Shown: positions 44,844 to 56,220 of the stretch, piece after piece
Layout: each line of letters opens with the position of its first letter
Numbering within the stretch: the stretch's first letter is position 1
Source: Ahaetulla prasina
Taxonomy: Eukaryota; Chordata; Lepidosauria; Squamata; Colubridae
NCBI RefSeq assembly: GCF_028640845.1
Contig: NC_080539.1
Location: 104,434,554 to 104,498,553 of the forward strand
Direction: 5' to 3'
Length of the DNA stretch: 64,000 nucleotides
Notes under the pieces: generated by a model
What the model saw: the letters and a program-made list of their open reading frames with translations, nothing else
Database searches by the model: none
Told to the model about the DNA's origin: nothing
Program-made: the position numbers and the translations under genes

Positions 44844-45629
44844 TACATTGAACAAATGTATGAAGGATTAAATGTGTGGAGCAAAGCTTCACATGAGATC
44901 CAAGATGAAGGGAATTCTGCTAAATATAACTTAAGATAAAATGACCCATATTCACAATGGCATGCTAACCTCTGCATGTCTTTTATGCCCTCCAATACAA
45001 GATTGTGTCTTGAATTTTGAGGCAGATTTTAATTCATTACAATGGAGTCCATACCTCTTTCTGAGTACAACGTTGGGCAGGAAAGCACATATTCCTTTAA
45101 GAGGAAGCCACATTTTAATAACCTTTTAACACAACATCTGGGTGCATTCAAAATATCCCAAGGCATGCTGAAGCTTTAAATCTGTTATTTCCTAAAGCTT
45201 ACCTCAGCTCATGGTTGTTTGATGGAGCTTTTTGGAGAGCTCATAACTATCATCTTTTTAAAAGAATTATAATGAGAATAGCAGTAATAATCATCACATT
45301 GACTCATCCCAGAATAACAAGAGTCACTCCTTCCCTTTGGGTAAAATTCACTGCCTCTGCAATGTTGCCGTTCTGCAAATATTTGTATTATGGAAAGAGC
45401 AAAGAAGAGGCTCTAGCTTTTCTTGTCATGGCGGCTTTGAGATGATAATGTGGTAAATCAGATGATTCTGTGGTCTAGGGCTGTTGTAGATGTATTTGTG
45501 ACAAACCTGTGCGTATACACCCAAAACCAGTTTTTGTTTAGAAATGAAGAAGGAGTAGTTGTAGAGCAAACATTGTGTAACTTTTTCCTATTGCTTCCAA
45601 TACAAGAACCTAGCAAAGAGTGTTTTATT

Positions 45630-46130
45630 TGCCATATTTATAGGCCATCCACCCTGGGAGGCATACAGGCTAAAAACATAAAGAAGTGTTTTTCAAACAA
45701 CAGTCTAGACTCTAAACAATAAAAAAGGAGAATCAATGGCTCAAAGGAAAACAAGAAACATTAAATCAACAAAACAAACACAAAATGTTCTAGCCTAATA
45801 TCTGGAGGATGAACTGGGTCTTTTGAGACTCACCTAAAAGAGGGCAGGATCAGGGCTATTCTGGTCTCTGGTGGGGATGTGATACTATTGGGCAGACGCC
45901 ATGTCAGAGAAAGCACACCTCCTGGATCCTTCAGGTGGCATTCCTTGATAAAGGAAATCTGAAGCATGTCAATTCAGTCAAATCAGGAGAAAGATGATTC
46001 CCTAAATAACAGGGTCTCATGCCAGGAAAGGCTTTACAGATTGCAATCATTAAATGATTTGTGGAAATTAATGACAAGGCAGGAAACTGTAGGATGCTGC
46101 TAATACTCTTGATCCCATTTATATGCATAG
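45630..46130 (-). repeat. Possible old LINE relic
   Basis: Layout suggests an antisense LINE 3' end: ataggccatccaccctggga resembles a decayed L2 tail, followed by AT-rich sequence and possible ORF-end remnants (ctgggtcttttgagactcac). Weak. Confidence 0.3.
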
Positions 46131-46204
46131 GTTGATATGTAGATATTATCTAAACTAAAAGATGATCTTTTAGTAATTTGTCAATATTAAATAATTTTTT
46201 GTAG

Positions 46205-46270
46205 AGCACTAATTTTACAGCTTCATCATATGCCAGAGGAGATGCTAATTCAATCTCTGCCCAGGAAACA
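46205..46270 (+). CDS. AHI1: AHI1 coding exon: linker before SH3 (probable)
   Basis: This 66-bp exon (22 codons, phase 0 to 0) lies between acceptor ttttttgtag and a consensus donor gtaagt. It reads STNFTASSYARGDANSIS then AQET. The final T followed by the VVALYDY start of the next exon parallels the (A.)TVVALYDY junction in mammalian AHI1. The body is not conserved. Its length is a multiple of three with phase 0 on both sides, so it could be skipped without frame change. Confidence rests on splice signals and on the join to the SH3 exon. Confidence 0.7.
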
Positions 46271-47849
46271 GTAAGTGCTTCATCTCTTTGTTCAATATAT
46301 TGATTTTTCAATTGTTAAACTTGAACACTTTAATTAATTCTCCTAAATTTCTTTTAGACATATATTGGCCCAGATCAATCCAAATCAAGATAATATATTT
46401 CTTTATATATTTATAAAGAAATATATTTCTTTTAGGCCATTATGTCATTGATTATTTTGTCAACTCAAAGAACTAACTGTCATTTTTTAAAAGCTTTAGC
46501 CAAGAGGCAAACACATCCTGCAGCTTGTAGTGAACATTTATGGAAGCGTACGAATGTTGATTATTATATCACCAAATAGTTTTTACCATTTTAAAAGAAG
46601 ATTTATCAGATTATACTAAATTGTATAATTATGCTATAAAAATAGTGATCCACATTTCCAAATTGATTGTATTGGCTGATATCCAAAATGTGCATTTTTA
46701 AATGAAAGAAGCATGTTAATGAAAAACTTGTTCCTGAATGGAACAAAAATCTTTGACATTTATCTATTAGAAATAATAGGAAATTTTGTATTACTCAGAA
46801 GTTCATCAAAAGAGTTCACAGTAATTTTTTTCCCAAAAGGCTCTTATTTTATATAAATAATTGAGAATAAGTGTCTAATTATTATGGAAATGTCTTTTAA
46901 GCCCTGATGGGTGGAGACTTAGTGTAGGTTACCTGGTTGAATATTTGCTGGAATGCCTATTCATTTTTGTTTGAAGCACTTTGTTAGATTTTCTGAGCAC
47001 TTAATCTTTAAATGAATGCAAGTTTGCAGACTGCATATCTGCATATCTCTGCATAAGGGATAACTAATGATTTATGTTCACGCTGGTCCACTGAAGATCT
47101 TACAGTGAGTTTTATAGGTTACTTGTTTGTTTTAGATGCTTTTCAGACAGATGTGACTTTCTGGGAGTGAGTTAATAAGGAAATCAACCATACACATTAG
47201 TTTAAGATTGTAGCTACCTTTTTTAAAAAAAACCAAAACTTTAATCAGGTAGGCTCTGCAGTGGATATGCATAAGACGGGGATAGTAGTCTACACAATGC
47301 AGAATAGATCCCCTAAAATAGTAAGAGTATTGGAAGGCCAGTAGTGTAGAATAAAAATATCCATTGTATAGAGAATGATCTACACAGGCACGTTCGAAAT
47401 GAATCTAGGCAGAAATTCATGACAGTTTAGCAATTCATGAATTTGATGAGATTTTCTTGCCGGTATGTTCTTTCATTGTGCACTTCCATAGCAGCCAGCT
47501 CACAAATAAAGCAGGTTCTGAAAGGGCTGTTTGCAATTCTAAGAAACAAAATCTATCAAACTTTATTTGCTTATAAAACTAACAGCTGCTGCAGTTTCAG
47601 AGAGGGTTTTTTTTCCCCCTTTTCATGAAAGCTAATCTTACTGCCTTTAATGTTCTTAACTCTTTCTAGAATCCCACAACCCCTTTATCTGACTTCTCCT
47701 GCTGCGTTCCCACCAGCCCTAAAACCTGAGACAGACTGAGTTTTTGCCCAAATCTCACTTGGGTTGCAGCGACTTCTCTATTAGAGGAAATGAATGTTGC
47801 CCTGTGGCAGAGTTGTGATAAAGCTGTGGTGGTGTTATCTCTCTTTTAG
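46271..47849. other. AHI1 intron
   Basis: AT-rich. A short palindrome lies at about 46400-46435 (atatatttcttta / taaagaaatatat). No repeat family or exon was recognised. Confidence 0.7.
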
Positions 47850-48012
47850 GTAGTGGCTCTTTATGACTACACAGCACATCGATCAGATGAGCTAACCATC
47901 CACTGCAATGACATTATCCAAGTGTTGTACAAAGATAATGATAACTGGTGGTTTGGCAGTCTGGCGAATGGACAACAAGGCTATTTTCCAGCCAATTATG
48001 TGGTTGGAGAAA
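47850..48012 (+). CDS. AHI1: AHI1 coding exon: SH3 domain
   Basis: This 163-bp exon (acceptor ctcttttag, donor gtatgt) encodes an essentially complete SH3 domain in 54 codons: [18 protein letters not shown], then [19 protein letters not shown] and [14 protein letters not shown]. All landmarks are present: the ALYDY motif, the acidic RT loop (RSDEL), the paired Trp of the n-Src/beta-C region (WW), and the GYFPANYV end with the binding-surface Pro and Tyr. SH3 domains bind proline-rich ligands, and AHI1 combines WD40 and SH3, which settles the gene identity. It enters in phase 0 and leaves in phase 1. Confidence 0.97.
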
Positions 48013-49299
48013 GTATGTATCATGGTTTTGCCTAATATGTGATACCTGTGGGGGCTTAAATCAAGTATCTGAAATCTGCTATTCTGTGACTTAATGTATT
48101 GCAATACATGTTACATACCAAAACTGAAGTAGAACTAAATGTGTCAATAATCTGAAAATAGAATAATTGACCAAGATGAAGAATTCTCTATAGTAAGCTT
48201 GATAAAATAATCTTGATTTTTTTCGTTTGAGGGTTCATTCTGTGTTCCTTCTAATCGAAACTGCTCATTGTTCCCCGATGTATTGATTTTGTCTAAATCC
48301 TGGAGACGGCATATATAATCTGCTTGTTTAAAAAAAGAATCAGAGATCTTAAGCACCTTCAGAAGAGGGATTTTGTCTTTTTTCCTCCTTCCATAACAGA
48401 AAATAATTTCACTCAGTGGCCCTGTGTGATACTCTGAAAACCGTACTTACTTTGGTGTGTATTTGCTATCTAACCAAAGCAGCCATATATTTTTCTTGGG
48501 CTGATTTATGTTAATTAAATCAATAGTTTAATTATATAAATATTTTATATGATGAATTTAAGCAATTTCATATGTATTTTCATTGGTTGCCTAATTTATT
48601 GTATTTCTTCATCATGGGAAGGAGCAAAGGCAATGCAGAAAACAGGACAGCAACTGTCTCCGACCACAAAAACTGGCCTCTTCATCTCTACAACATAAGA
48701 ACATTTTATTTTTAACCAAATGCGATCAAGCCAGTTGATCACAAGTGTCTCTCTACAATCTTCAGTCTGCCCATGTCTTCCCTTGCAGAGGCCTTGTATC
48801 ATTGAGAATTGTGCCCACTGATGTTAGAATTAATTTCCACAGCAGAGGGCACCCTATGCAAAAGTCCAGCTATGAAATATCCATTTATAAATTTGTAGTA
48901 AGTGACAGTCATAAACATCAGTTTTTTCAAGTATCTCATATAGAAAGTTTCCCAACAGAACAATGCTAATATAAATCTGAGAACCTATAATAAGTCTACA
49001 GCTAGAGCCAATGCAATTCATTTTCACCATATTTTGCAGTTTCCATTTTAAATATTTCATTATTGATTCTGAATTGTGTATAGAAATAGTGAACATTTTG
49101 TATATCATCTATACACACAGACCCACACAGAGGCATCCAACATATCTCTTGGAGTATCAAGTAAATCAGTTATTGATAAAGGTATATTAAATAACACGTT
49201 TAAAAATATTCTGAAATAGAAACTGGAAGAACTAATTTGAAATTGCTATGGTTCAAATAAATAACCACTTGTATTAAATGAGTTATGGTTCCTTTTCAG
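48013..49299. other. AHI1 intron
   Basis: 1.3 kb of AT-rich intron; no repeat or exon recognised. Confidence 0.7.
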
Positions 49300-49394
49300 C
49301 ACAATATGAACAACAGCAGTCTAAAATATTAGCAGAAGAATCTACTCTTCCATCCAAAGAATTTATAAAAGTAACATCACCAGCAGTGCCTGAG
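49300..49394 (+). CDS. AHI1: AHI1 coding exon: post-SH3 region
   Basis: This 95-bp exon lies between acceptor ccttttcag and donor gtaact. With the split codon it reads TQYEQQQSKILAEESTLPS then KEFIKVTSPAVPE. The start parallels the (E)T.Y(Q/E) segment after the mammalian SH3 domain, and the charged, proline-containing remainder fits the unstructured tail. It takes phase 1 and ends in phase 0. Confidence 0.85.
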
Positions 49395-50402
49395 GTAACT
49401 ATTTGGGAGAAAGGCATGAGCCATACCTCACAAGATGGGATTGTATTTTCCATTTCTTGTGGTAACAGATTAATTATCATGTGCATGTAGCGTGTGTTAA
49501 TTTTAATGTATGGACTTGCTTGGATTCAGCCATTCTTCAGGAATACAAGCCCAGAAGTTATTATGTTCGCAAAGTACATTCCATATATGTTGGAAAAGCT
49601 TCCACATGATAGAAAAGGAAAAGTTGACATTTAACTGACTTTAATTATCATTACAAATTATATGACTTGGTTATTTCATAAATATGCCATAGAAGATAAT
49701 ATGAAGATCTAGAATTTTCATGATTTGTGTTTCTTTTCTTCCTAATATTTGGCCACAATTCAGACTACTGTGCAGTTACTGTCTTCTCCATTGTGGATTA
49801 TAAAGCAGTTAATATGCGCAGCTAAAAGACCAAGGGACTCTTATATTTGGGGTGTGGGGGGAAAGTAACCAAATTTTCAATAGTCCTTAGACCATGAAAA
49901 GATATACTCCTGTTTTTTGTTTTTGTTTTTAAAAATACACCTCTGGATTTTAATTTAAGAGACTACTTCTATAAAATCCAAATAGCAATTCATTTTCTCT
50001 GAGTGACATGAGTAAATATTTATTTACTTATATTTATTAATTATATTTAATAATTTCTAAAGAAAGAAAGAAAAGCTATCCCCATCAGATGGAAAGGGGC
50101 ATTCCTTCTTGTGACTTAGCTTAAAAGGGAATTGTCTGTTCGTTCGACTTGGACTTCATCTTCCTAAATGCATAGATGGCAACATTGTTGAAGTACGGCA
50201 TATTGGTTTTCATCCTGCATATGTGTTCCCACTGATTCCAAAATCTCTGGAATGGTAAAATATATATTTCTTTTTAAAAGTTATTTTTATCTCCCTTTTC
50301 TGTGCCTATCTCTCTCTTCAGGTACATCAGTTAAAATTAAAGCATCCAAAATAAAGTGACAATATATAGTCGCACACATAGTATATAAGTACTATAGTAG
50401 TC

Positions 50403-50490
<88 letters not shown>
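50403..50490 (+). repeat. (ATT)n array
   Basis: About 29 perfect trinucleotide units at the 3' end of the antisense retroelement tail that follows. Confidence 0.95.
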
Positions 50491-50915
50491 CTTTATTCAT
50501 TAAACTTGGAACAGTCAACTGAACATTCAAAAATGCATCACAAATACCATTGACTGGAGTTAATGGTTGATAAGGGTTGTTGCCAGCATTCTAGGTATCA
50601 ACCAAGTACCTTCTTAAGATGTACGATTTTCCAAGTAGCACAGTTTTTTGCAGTTCCACTGGTGTTATTGCAGGAAGCTGGATGATGATGATGATGATGA
50701 TTACACAGGGAGCCAGATGTTCAGACTGGGTTTGGCATTTTTGTCTACCTATTGAGTCCTTACCAAGGACCTGGGATAGGCAACTCTGGATATTTTATGG
50801 TGGAGTTGTTGTTGCTTATTATTATACTTTTATATTAAACATGAAGGTCAATCAACTGAACATTTAAAAATGTATCACAAATACTACTGACTGGCACTAA
50901 TGGTTGATACAGGTA
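50490..50915 (-). mobile_element. Two head-to-tail copies of an unclassified retroelement 3' end
   Basis: The block tactttattcattaaacttg...atgcatcacaaataccat...taatggttgata (50490-50575) recurs as tacttttatattaaacatga...atgtatcacaaatactac...taatggttgata (50825-50912), both antisense with ATT-rich 3' ends. The longer first copy also holds the segment shared with 2495-2640 and a (gat)6 run (50682-50700). Confidence 0.65.
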
Positions 50916-50924
50916 TACTATACT

Positions 50925-51772
50925 ATGATACTCAGCTGTACATTTCCACCCCAAACCACCCCAACGAAGCTGTCGAGGTGATGGCCTGGTGTCTTGAGGC
51001 CATGCGGGTCTGGATGGGGAGGAACAGGCTCCAGCTCAACCCAACCAAGACAGAGTGGCTGTGGGTTCCGGCGTCCCAGTACAGCCAGCTTTCGCCCTCG
51101 CTGACTGTTGGGGGTGAAGTATTGGCCCCCAGGGGAAGGGTGCGCAACTTGGGCGTTCTCCTGGACGATCGGCTGTCTTTAGAAGAACACCTGACGGCCA
51201 TCGCCAGGGGAACATTTTATCAGGTTCGCCTGATTCGCCAGTTGCGCCCCTTCCTTGACCAGGACTCCTTATGCACGGTCACTCACGCCCTCGTTACCTC
51301 TCGCCTGGACTATTGCAATGCTCTCTACATGGGGTTCCCCTTGAAGAGCACCAGGAGGCTCCAGTTAGTCCAGAATGCGACTGCGCGGGTAATAGAGGGA
51401 GCACCACATTGCTCCCATATAACACCCATCCTGCGTGGCCTGCACTGGCTGCCAGTAGCCCTCTGGGTGCAATTCAAGGTGTTAGTGACCACCTTCAAAG
51501 CGCTCCATGGCTTAGGACCGGGGTATCTACGAGACCACCTTCTGCCACCGATAGCCTCCCAACGACCTGTGCGCTCCCACAGAGTGGGCCTGCTTAGGGT
51601 GCCGTCGACCAAACAATGTTGGTTGGCGGCCCCCAGAGGGAGAGCCTTCTCTGTGGCAGCACTGGCTCTTTGGAACGAGTTACCTCCGGGGTTACGCCAA
51701 CTCCCCGACCTCTGAACCTTCAAGCGGGAATTAAAAAATTTATTATTTAATCGTGCGGGACTAGCCTAAATA
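50925..51772 (+). pseudogene. L2-like LINE RT C-terminal fragment
   Basis: The frame reads [77 protein letters not shown] and GRAFSVAALALWNELPPGL. One TGA at about 51713 stands where the sister copies have an Arg codon in DLRTFRREL; the frame then continues to RAGLA and its natural stop (about 51768). So there is a single premature stop and no indel, consistent with CpG decay of CGA. Confidence 0.9.
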
Positions 51773-51968
51773 TATTTTAATTATAGTTTTTAAATTTTAA
51801 AGGGTTTTATGTTGGTTTTGACCGTTTTAGTAATTTGGCCAATTAATATATTCGTTTTAAATGTTTTTAAATTTGTTATTTATATTATGTTTATTTTTGT
51901 ATTTTTAATATGGCTGTAAACCGCCCTGAGACCTTCGGGAGAAGGGCGGTATAGAAATTGGATTAATA
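50925..51968 (+). mobile_element. L2-like LINE, 5'-truncated copy
   Basis: Begins inside RT motif C (tatgatactcagctgtac) and runs to the tail ccgccctgagaccttcggga...gggcggtatagaaat, followed by (att)n. A young copy by its close match to 7567 and 24511. Confidence 0.92.
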
Positions 51969-51974
51969 AAATAA

Positions 51975-51981
51975 ATAAAAA

Positions 51982-52059
<78 letters not shown>

Positions 52060-52060
52060 G
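51975..52060 (+). repeat. (ATT)n array
   Basis: About 28 trinucleotide units growing from the 3' tail of the L2-like copy. Confidence 0.95.
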
Positions 52061-52084
52061 TTGTGTCCTATTCTTGGACAAATC

Positions 52085-52250
52085 CCTGTAGTTTTCTTGG
52101 CAAGATTTTTCAGGAATGGTTTGCCATTGCCTCCTTCCATGGGCTGATAACTGACCCAAGGTCACCCAACTGGATTTGTGATTAGGACAAGACTAGAATT
52201 TACAGTCTCCCAGTTTCTAGCCTGGTGTCTTAACCACTACATCAAACTTT
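52085..52250 (-). repeat. CORE-SINE (MIR-like) fragment
   Basis: Minus strand: tagtggttaagacaccagg, gaaactgggagactgtaaat, ccagttgggtgaccttgggt (core) and ggaggcaatggcaaacc. Confidence 0.7.
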
Positions 52251-52357
52251 CTCTGTAATAGTAGTAGTAGTGATTTAATTTATTATTCTACCCCTTAGAT
52301 TATGATATAATGCAATAGTAGTGGTAATAGTAAATTTACTGGTTATGTACTTGTAAA

Positions 52358-52829
52358 TAAATTTATTTATTTATTTATTTATTAATCATACTTTTATACC
52401 GCACCATCTCCCGTAGGACTCAGGGCGGTTCACAGGCATATTAAAAGACAATATAATAAATAAGCATTAAAAACCCAATTAAAACTAAATATTATCATAA
52501 CCAAATCACTAAAAACGGTAAAAAACGGTTAAAAACCCATTAAAATTTAGCTAAAATATTTTATTCTTAGACTAGTCCAGCGCGCTGAAATAATAAAGTC
52601 TTCAGTTCACGTCTGAAGGTCCGGAGGTCGGGGAGTTGTCATAATCCCGGAGGAAGCTCGTTCCACAGGGCTGGTGCCGCCACAGAGAAGGCCCTCCCCC
52701 TGGGGGTCGCCAACCTACATTGTTTGGTCGACGGCACCCTGAGGAGGTCCGCTCTGTGGGAGCGCACGGGTCGTTGGGAGGCAATCGGCGGCAGAAGGCA
52801 GTCTCGAAGGTATCCCGGTCCTAAGCCAT
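52358..52829 (-). mobile_element. L2-like LINE 3' end, antisense
   Basis: The + strand shows (ttta)n, the complement of the tail (ataccgcaccatctcccgta), then the ORF end. The minus frame 52842-52639 reads GLGPGYLRDCLLPPIASQRP and GRAFSVAAPALWNELPPGL. It lies tail-to-tail with the sense copy at 50925-51968, making a large inverted repeat. Confidence 0.9.
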
Positions 52830-54298
52830 GAACAAGAAACATTTAAAAAATTAAAAGATATCCTTTATGCTAGGTGAAACTAAGTTTACTGCAACAATCT
52901 CTTTAAGTAGAATGGAAAAAATCTCAGTAATTAGAATGGGGAAAAAAGATATCTGTGTATTGAATTTAAAATGTTTGCATTGATTAACAGTGTCACATTA
53001 GCTTCTTCAAAACAATACTAAAGAATTCATGTAGTTGGTAATGTCATATATTATTTGAATTCCATATTTCCAATAAGTATGGAAGTATAGTGTTTAATTT
53101 ATTGTAGTCAAACTGAATTGTTGAGGTGGCTAACTGAATATAGAAGTGAAATGTTATGGTTACAATCCATAATGCTCTCTCATATGTTAATATAAGAGCA
53201 TTTTGAAAAGTGGAGGAGTTTATGAAACCTGGAGGAGTTCATGAAGCAGTTAGAATATCACATGAGAAACTGCTATTTAAGAAAACACCCAAATACAAAA
53301 GTCCCTTGGGTACACCTAAAGGAGCACACTCTGGATTGTAAATAAAGTATAAGACGAGTGTTTTGGAAAATAACATTTTTATATATAGCGTGGGCAGATG
53401 TTTTGCCATTTCTTTCTGGAATCCTTTTTATGTTGCATATGATAAAAACTTTTGTTTTAATCAGGAGATGGAGAGAATGATCTTATCTGAGAAATACAAA
53501 CTAAATGTCAAAAATATTCATGGCAATTGTTTCTTACTATGATTCTTTTCTTGTCATTATAGGAACCAAGTTATCTTAAGCCCAACATTAGATTCATTGG
53601 ACTGAACAAATAAACTAATAGAATGAAATCATTTAAAACTGGTTTTTTTTCTTTTCTAGGTGTTCAGAGAGAGCTGTTATTTTAGAGCATTCCTTTTCTG
53701 CCTTTCTAATATATATTAACAAAAGATTAGTATATCTAGAAAGCTCTCTAAAGAAGAATTTTTAAGTCTTAAGTGGCATTAATATGTTTAAATGCTAAAC
53801 TATTCTTACCACAGGCTGACTTTTCACTATAAATAATAACCAAGAATTACAATTAGCATCTTCTTTCACTTCTAAAAAAACATTTAGGTGTCTGAAAAGA
53901 CACTGCCCACATCATACTTTAAATAGCCGATACTAGCATATAATTTTTAATTCATACATCTCTTCAAAAATATTAGCATATTCAGTTGTTTTCTTGTATT
54001 TGGTTTCAAATAATTTTGGTAATCTCTATTTAAGTCTCACCCAGACTTAGATTAATACTTTTGAGTGTGATTTTTTTTTTCTAAGCACACCTGAATATTT
54101 CAAAGGGTTTTAAAGTAGAAGACTGTTTCCTTGTTTTAAACCACATATTGTGAGAATTTCTTGGGTGATAGAACTTACATATAAAGTGAGGTATATTCTC
54201 TCCTCATTCAGGAAGCCCGTGGGTTTGTCATCACACATGTGTTGACTCTATTTTCTCCCAACCTCCCTTCTCTACTGATTAAAGTTTTCCTCTTGCAG

Positions 54299-54372
54299 AT
54301 GTTAGCAGATGCCAGCAAGTTGGGAGACCAAAGATTTATTTCAGTGAATGACACAGACTACCTGGCTGAACA
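54299..54372 (+). CDS. AHI1: AHI1 coding exon: C-terminal tail
   Basis: This 74-bp exon (acceptor cctcttgcag, donor gtaagg) reads MLADASKLGDQRF then ISVNDTDYLAE plus two bases of a Gln codon. If the donor were not used the next codon would be a stop (cag taa), giving a shorter C-terminus. The existence of an in-frame, phase-matched last exon makes splicing more likely. Similarity to mammalian AHI1 is low here, as in this part of the protein generally. Confidence 0.75.
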
Positions 54373-55328
54373 GTAAGGCACCAGTAGTACGACATAGATT
54401 GTTAAATTGTTCGGAAGAAGCTGAAAATCAGGGTGTTTTATCATTGCAGTCATCCATAAATAATGAACTAAATTGGTATAAATTATCTTGAAAAGAGTTC
54501 AGAGAAATTGCTGAGGAAATATGAAACTGCAATAAATGTGTTGCGTTACAAATAGTTGTTTGTATTCCAAAGATATTACAATAAGGCGCATTGTCTCATG
54601 GCACCATGATTGCTAAAAAGTCATGCTTCTGTTTTTTCCTTTCCTTTGTTGGCTCCTAATGAATCTAGCTATTTTGTTAAATGCATTAGGTGCAAAACAG
54701 ATTATGGTGTGTAATTGCAAGACCAGGCTAATATTTTATATAGGATCAATGTTATGAGTTGAAGCCAAAAGAAAGTAAAACAAAACAGTCAGTAATCCAG
54801 GCAGGATAACGTAACCATTTGCTTTATGGAAAAGAATTGGGGAAAGTATGTACAGTAAATGGCACTTACACACATTTCTTAAATGCTTTCCTGGAGATAT
54901 TCACTGATGCTTTGTTTTCCAAGCTTTTTGTCTTTTTATCTACCATGTAATAAAGCTGGGAAAACAGTGGCCTGCATATCATAATAGCCGTACAACCAAG
55001 GTTAAATTCTCGTTATCTGTGAGTAGTCTATTGTGGGGAATTTGGCAAGCAATCCAGAACTACGTATGAAAATACCAATCTGTTTCTATCAGACGTTCTT
55101 GCAGAGAACAGAAACGTAAGAACGGGTCTCAGTTTTCTATAAAATTAATTTTAGCTTTAGACACGTGTTTTTCTGCTTTTGCCTCGGTGTGTTCTAGCAT
55201 CAGAAGAAGATCAGTCTTTAGTAGAAATGGGTATGAATGGAACAGGTTGGTAATTGGCTAAGGAATCTAGTTTAACTATTTGGGACTTTAAATCTCCAAC
55301 TGCATCTATTATCCTATATTTCTTACAG
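54373..55328. other. AHI1 last intron
   Basis: 956 bp, AT-rich, no repeat recognised; the acceptor is ttcttacag. Confidence 0.7.
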
Positions 55329-55524
55329 AATTACATGTGGGCAAAGACAGAAGGGCATGGATACAGAGGAACAAGAATATAAGGCAAATGATCACATCCC
55401 ATTCAATGATGTCGAGGATGAGCCTAAGAAAAACAGGAAGAAAAGAAAGAAAGGGATGGCGAAAACTACTAGTAGAAAGGGAACCTCTGATGATAGCTTC
55501 CAGCTGAACTATCCAGAAGCATAG
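55329..55524 (+). CDS. AHI1: AHI1 last coding exon and stop
   Basis: After completing the Gln codon, the exon reads ITCGQRQKGMDTEEQEY, KANDHIPFNDVEDE, PKKNRKKRKKGMAKTTSRKG and SDDSFQLNYPEA, and stops at TAG (55522-55524). The cluster of Lys/Arg (RKKRKK) is a strongly basic tail, and mammalian AHI1 also ends in a basic region (RKNKQ..RK). It could serve as a nuclear-localisation-type or membrane-interacting patch; that is inference. The acidic stretch just before it (DVEDE) makes a charge switch. The only frame that both joins the previous exon in phase and stays open is this one. Confidence 0.8.
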
Positions 55525-56220
55525 TGTCCATCATGTTTGTGGCTGTGAGTTTCATGGCTTAAAAGTACATGGAAAATAATGGAATGATTGCTTATTTTGA
55601 AATAATGATCTCATGTATTTGAAATATATATATATATAGACTAACTCTAAACTAATTTAGATTTATCATGATGTGGGGAGGCCAAACAACTAAGGGGAAA
55701 AATATGTTCTGAAAGTTCCAGTGAAACTCAACATGAGTTAAAATTTTAACAGTGATAGGGTTTAGACCAATTTGGATATACCTCGCTGTCTGAAATTAAT
55801 GAAATATCCAGAATTTTATTAAAGCTCTTCAGGTGACTGAAACAAAGCAGTCCAGTTTTCTAAAAGTGGAATACCATTATGGGTAAAGACATGAGCTTAA
55901 AGTTTCTTTTAATCTACAAAGAAAAACCAACTAGCTTAATTGTGATAGAAACATTCTATTCTAGAAAGTCTTAAAGAATGCAATATTAAATACTTGTATC
56001 TGATTGTGATGAAAGAGTTTAAACTTAAAGGTTATCAGTTCAGTGTGATTTTATTATTCCTGCTATACACTTACATAAGATTAGCCACTGCAACATACTG
56101 AAGTGGTTTGAAGAGAACGAATTGCAAGAAAACTATATTGTAAAAAGGAGTGTGTATCTCCACCAAGAGTTGGAAGCTTTTTGTATGTTAACTTTTAAAT
56201 AAAAAGGTGATATATATTTT
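55525..56220 (+). other. AHI1: AHI1 3' UTR (shortest form)
   Basis: AT-rich sequence from the stop codon to just past the first good poly(A) signal (AATAAA at 56198-56203). It has a short (ta)n run at 55626-55638. Further signals at 56410, 56558 and 56888 would allow longer UTRs. Confidence 0.65.
56198..56203 (+). promoter_or_regulatory. Poly(A) signal AATAAA
   Basis: The first canonical hexamer after the AHI1 stop codon, about 670 bp downstream, followed by T-rich and GT-containing sequence. Alternatives: ATTAAA 56410-56415, AATAAA 56558-56563 and 56888-56893. Confidence 0.6.

Larger units (their letters stand above)
40044..46204. other. AHI1 intron (6.2 kb)
   Basis: Holds hAT MITEs (41505-41705, 43927-44083), a CORE-SINE (42484-42719), a hAT-like relic (44740-44843) and a possible old LINE relic (45630-46130). 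40050-41490 and 44100-44730 are AT-rich with nothing recognised. Confidence 0.7.
49395..54298. other. AHI1 intron (4.9 kb)
   Basis: Contains the nested pile of retroelement tails and ATT arrays at 50400-52840 and a CORE-SINE. 49400-50390 and 52850-54290 are AT-rich with nothing recognised. Confidence 0.75.
408..56220 (+). other. AHI1: AHI1 (Jouberin) gene, 3' half: 12 exons, introns and 3' UTR
   Basis: The gene span is inferred by joining twelve exons whose translation matches the WD40 and SH3 parts of vertebrate AHI1. AHI1 acts at the ciliary transition zone and basal body, and in humans its loss causes Joubert syndrome. Coding pieces are 408-511, 2686-2804, 4901-5031, 5594-5734, 6402-6604, 14900-14975, 39985-40043, 46205-46270, 47850-48012, 49300-49394, 54299-54372 and 55329-55524. 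Every junction is GT/AG and every phase agrees with the next, so the frame runs unbroken to the stop. Human AHI1 is about 1,196 residues, so this is roughly the last 40 percent. The propeller start and N-terminal coiled-coil region lie upstream of the window. The three linker exons (14900, 39985, 46205) are the least certain part of the model. Confidence 0.93.

Noticed and set aside
46400..46435. AT-rich palindrome as a functional RNA hairpin
   Set aside because: Low complexity; such palindromes arise easily in AT-rich introns.
50403..50490. CRISPR-like or other structured array
   Set aside because: Simple trinucleotide microsatellite; no spacers.
51880..52165. Two minus-strand frames of poly-Ile and poly-Asn
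   Set aside because: They are translations of the (ATT)n microsatellite and the adjoining L2 tail, not genes.
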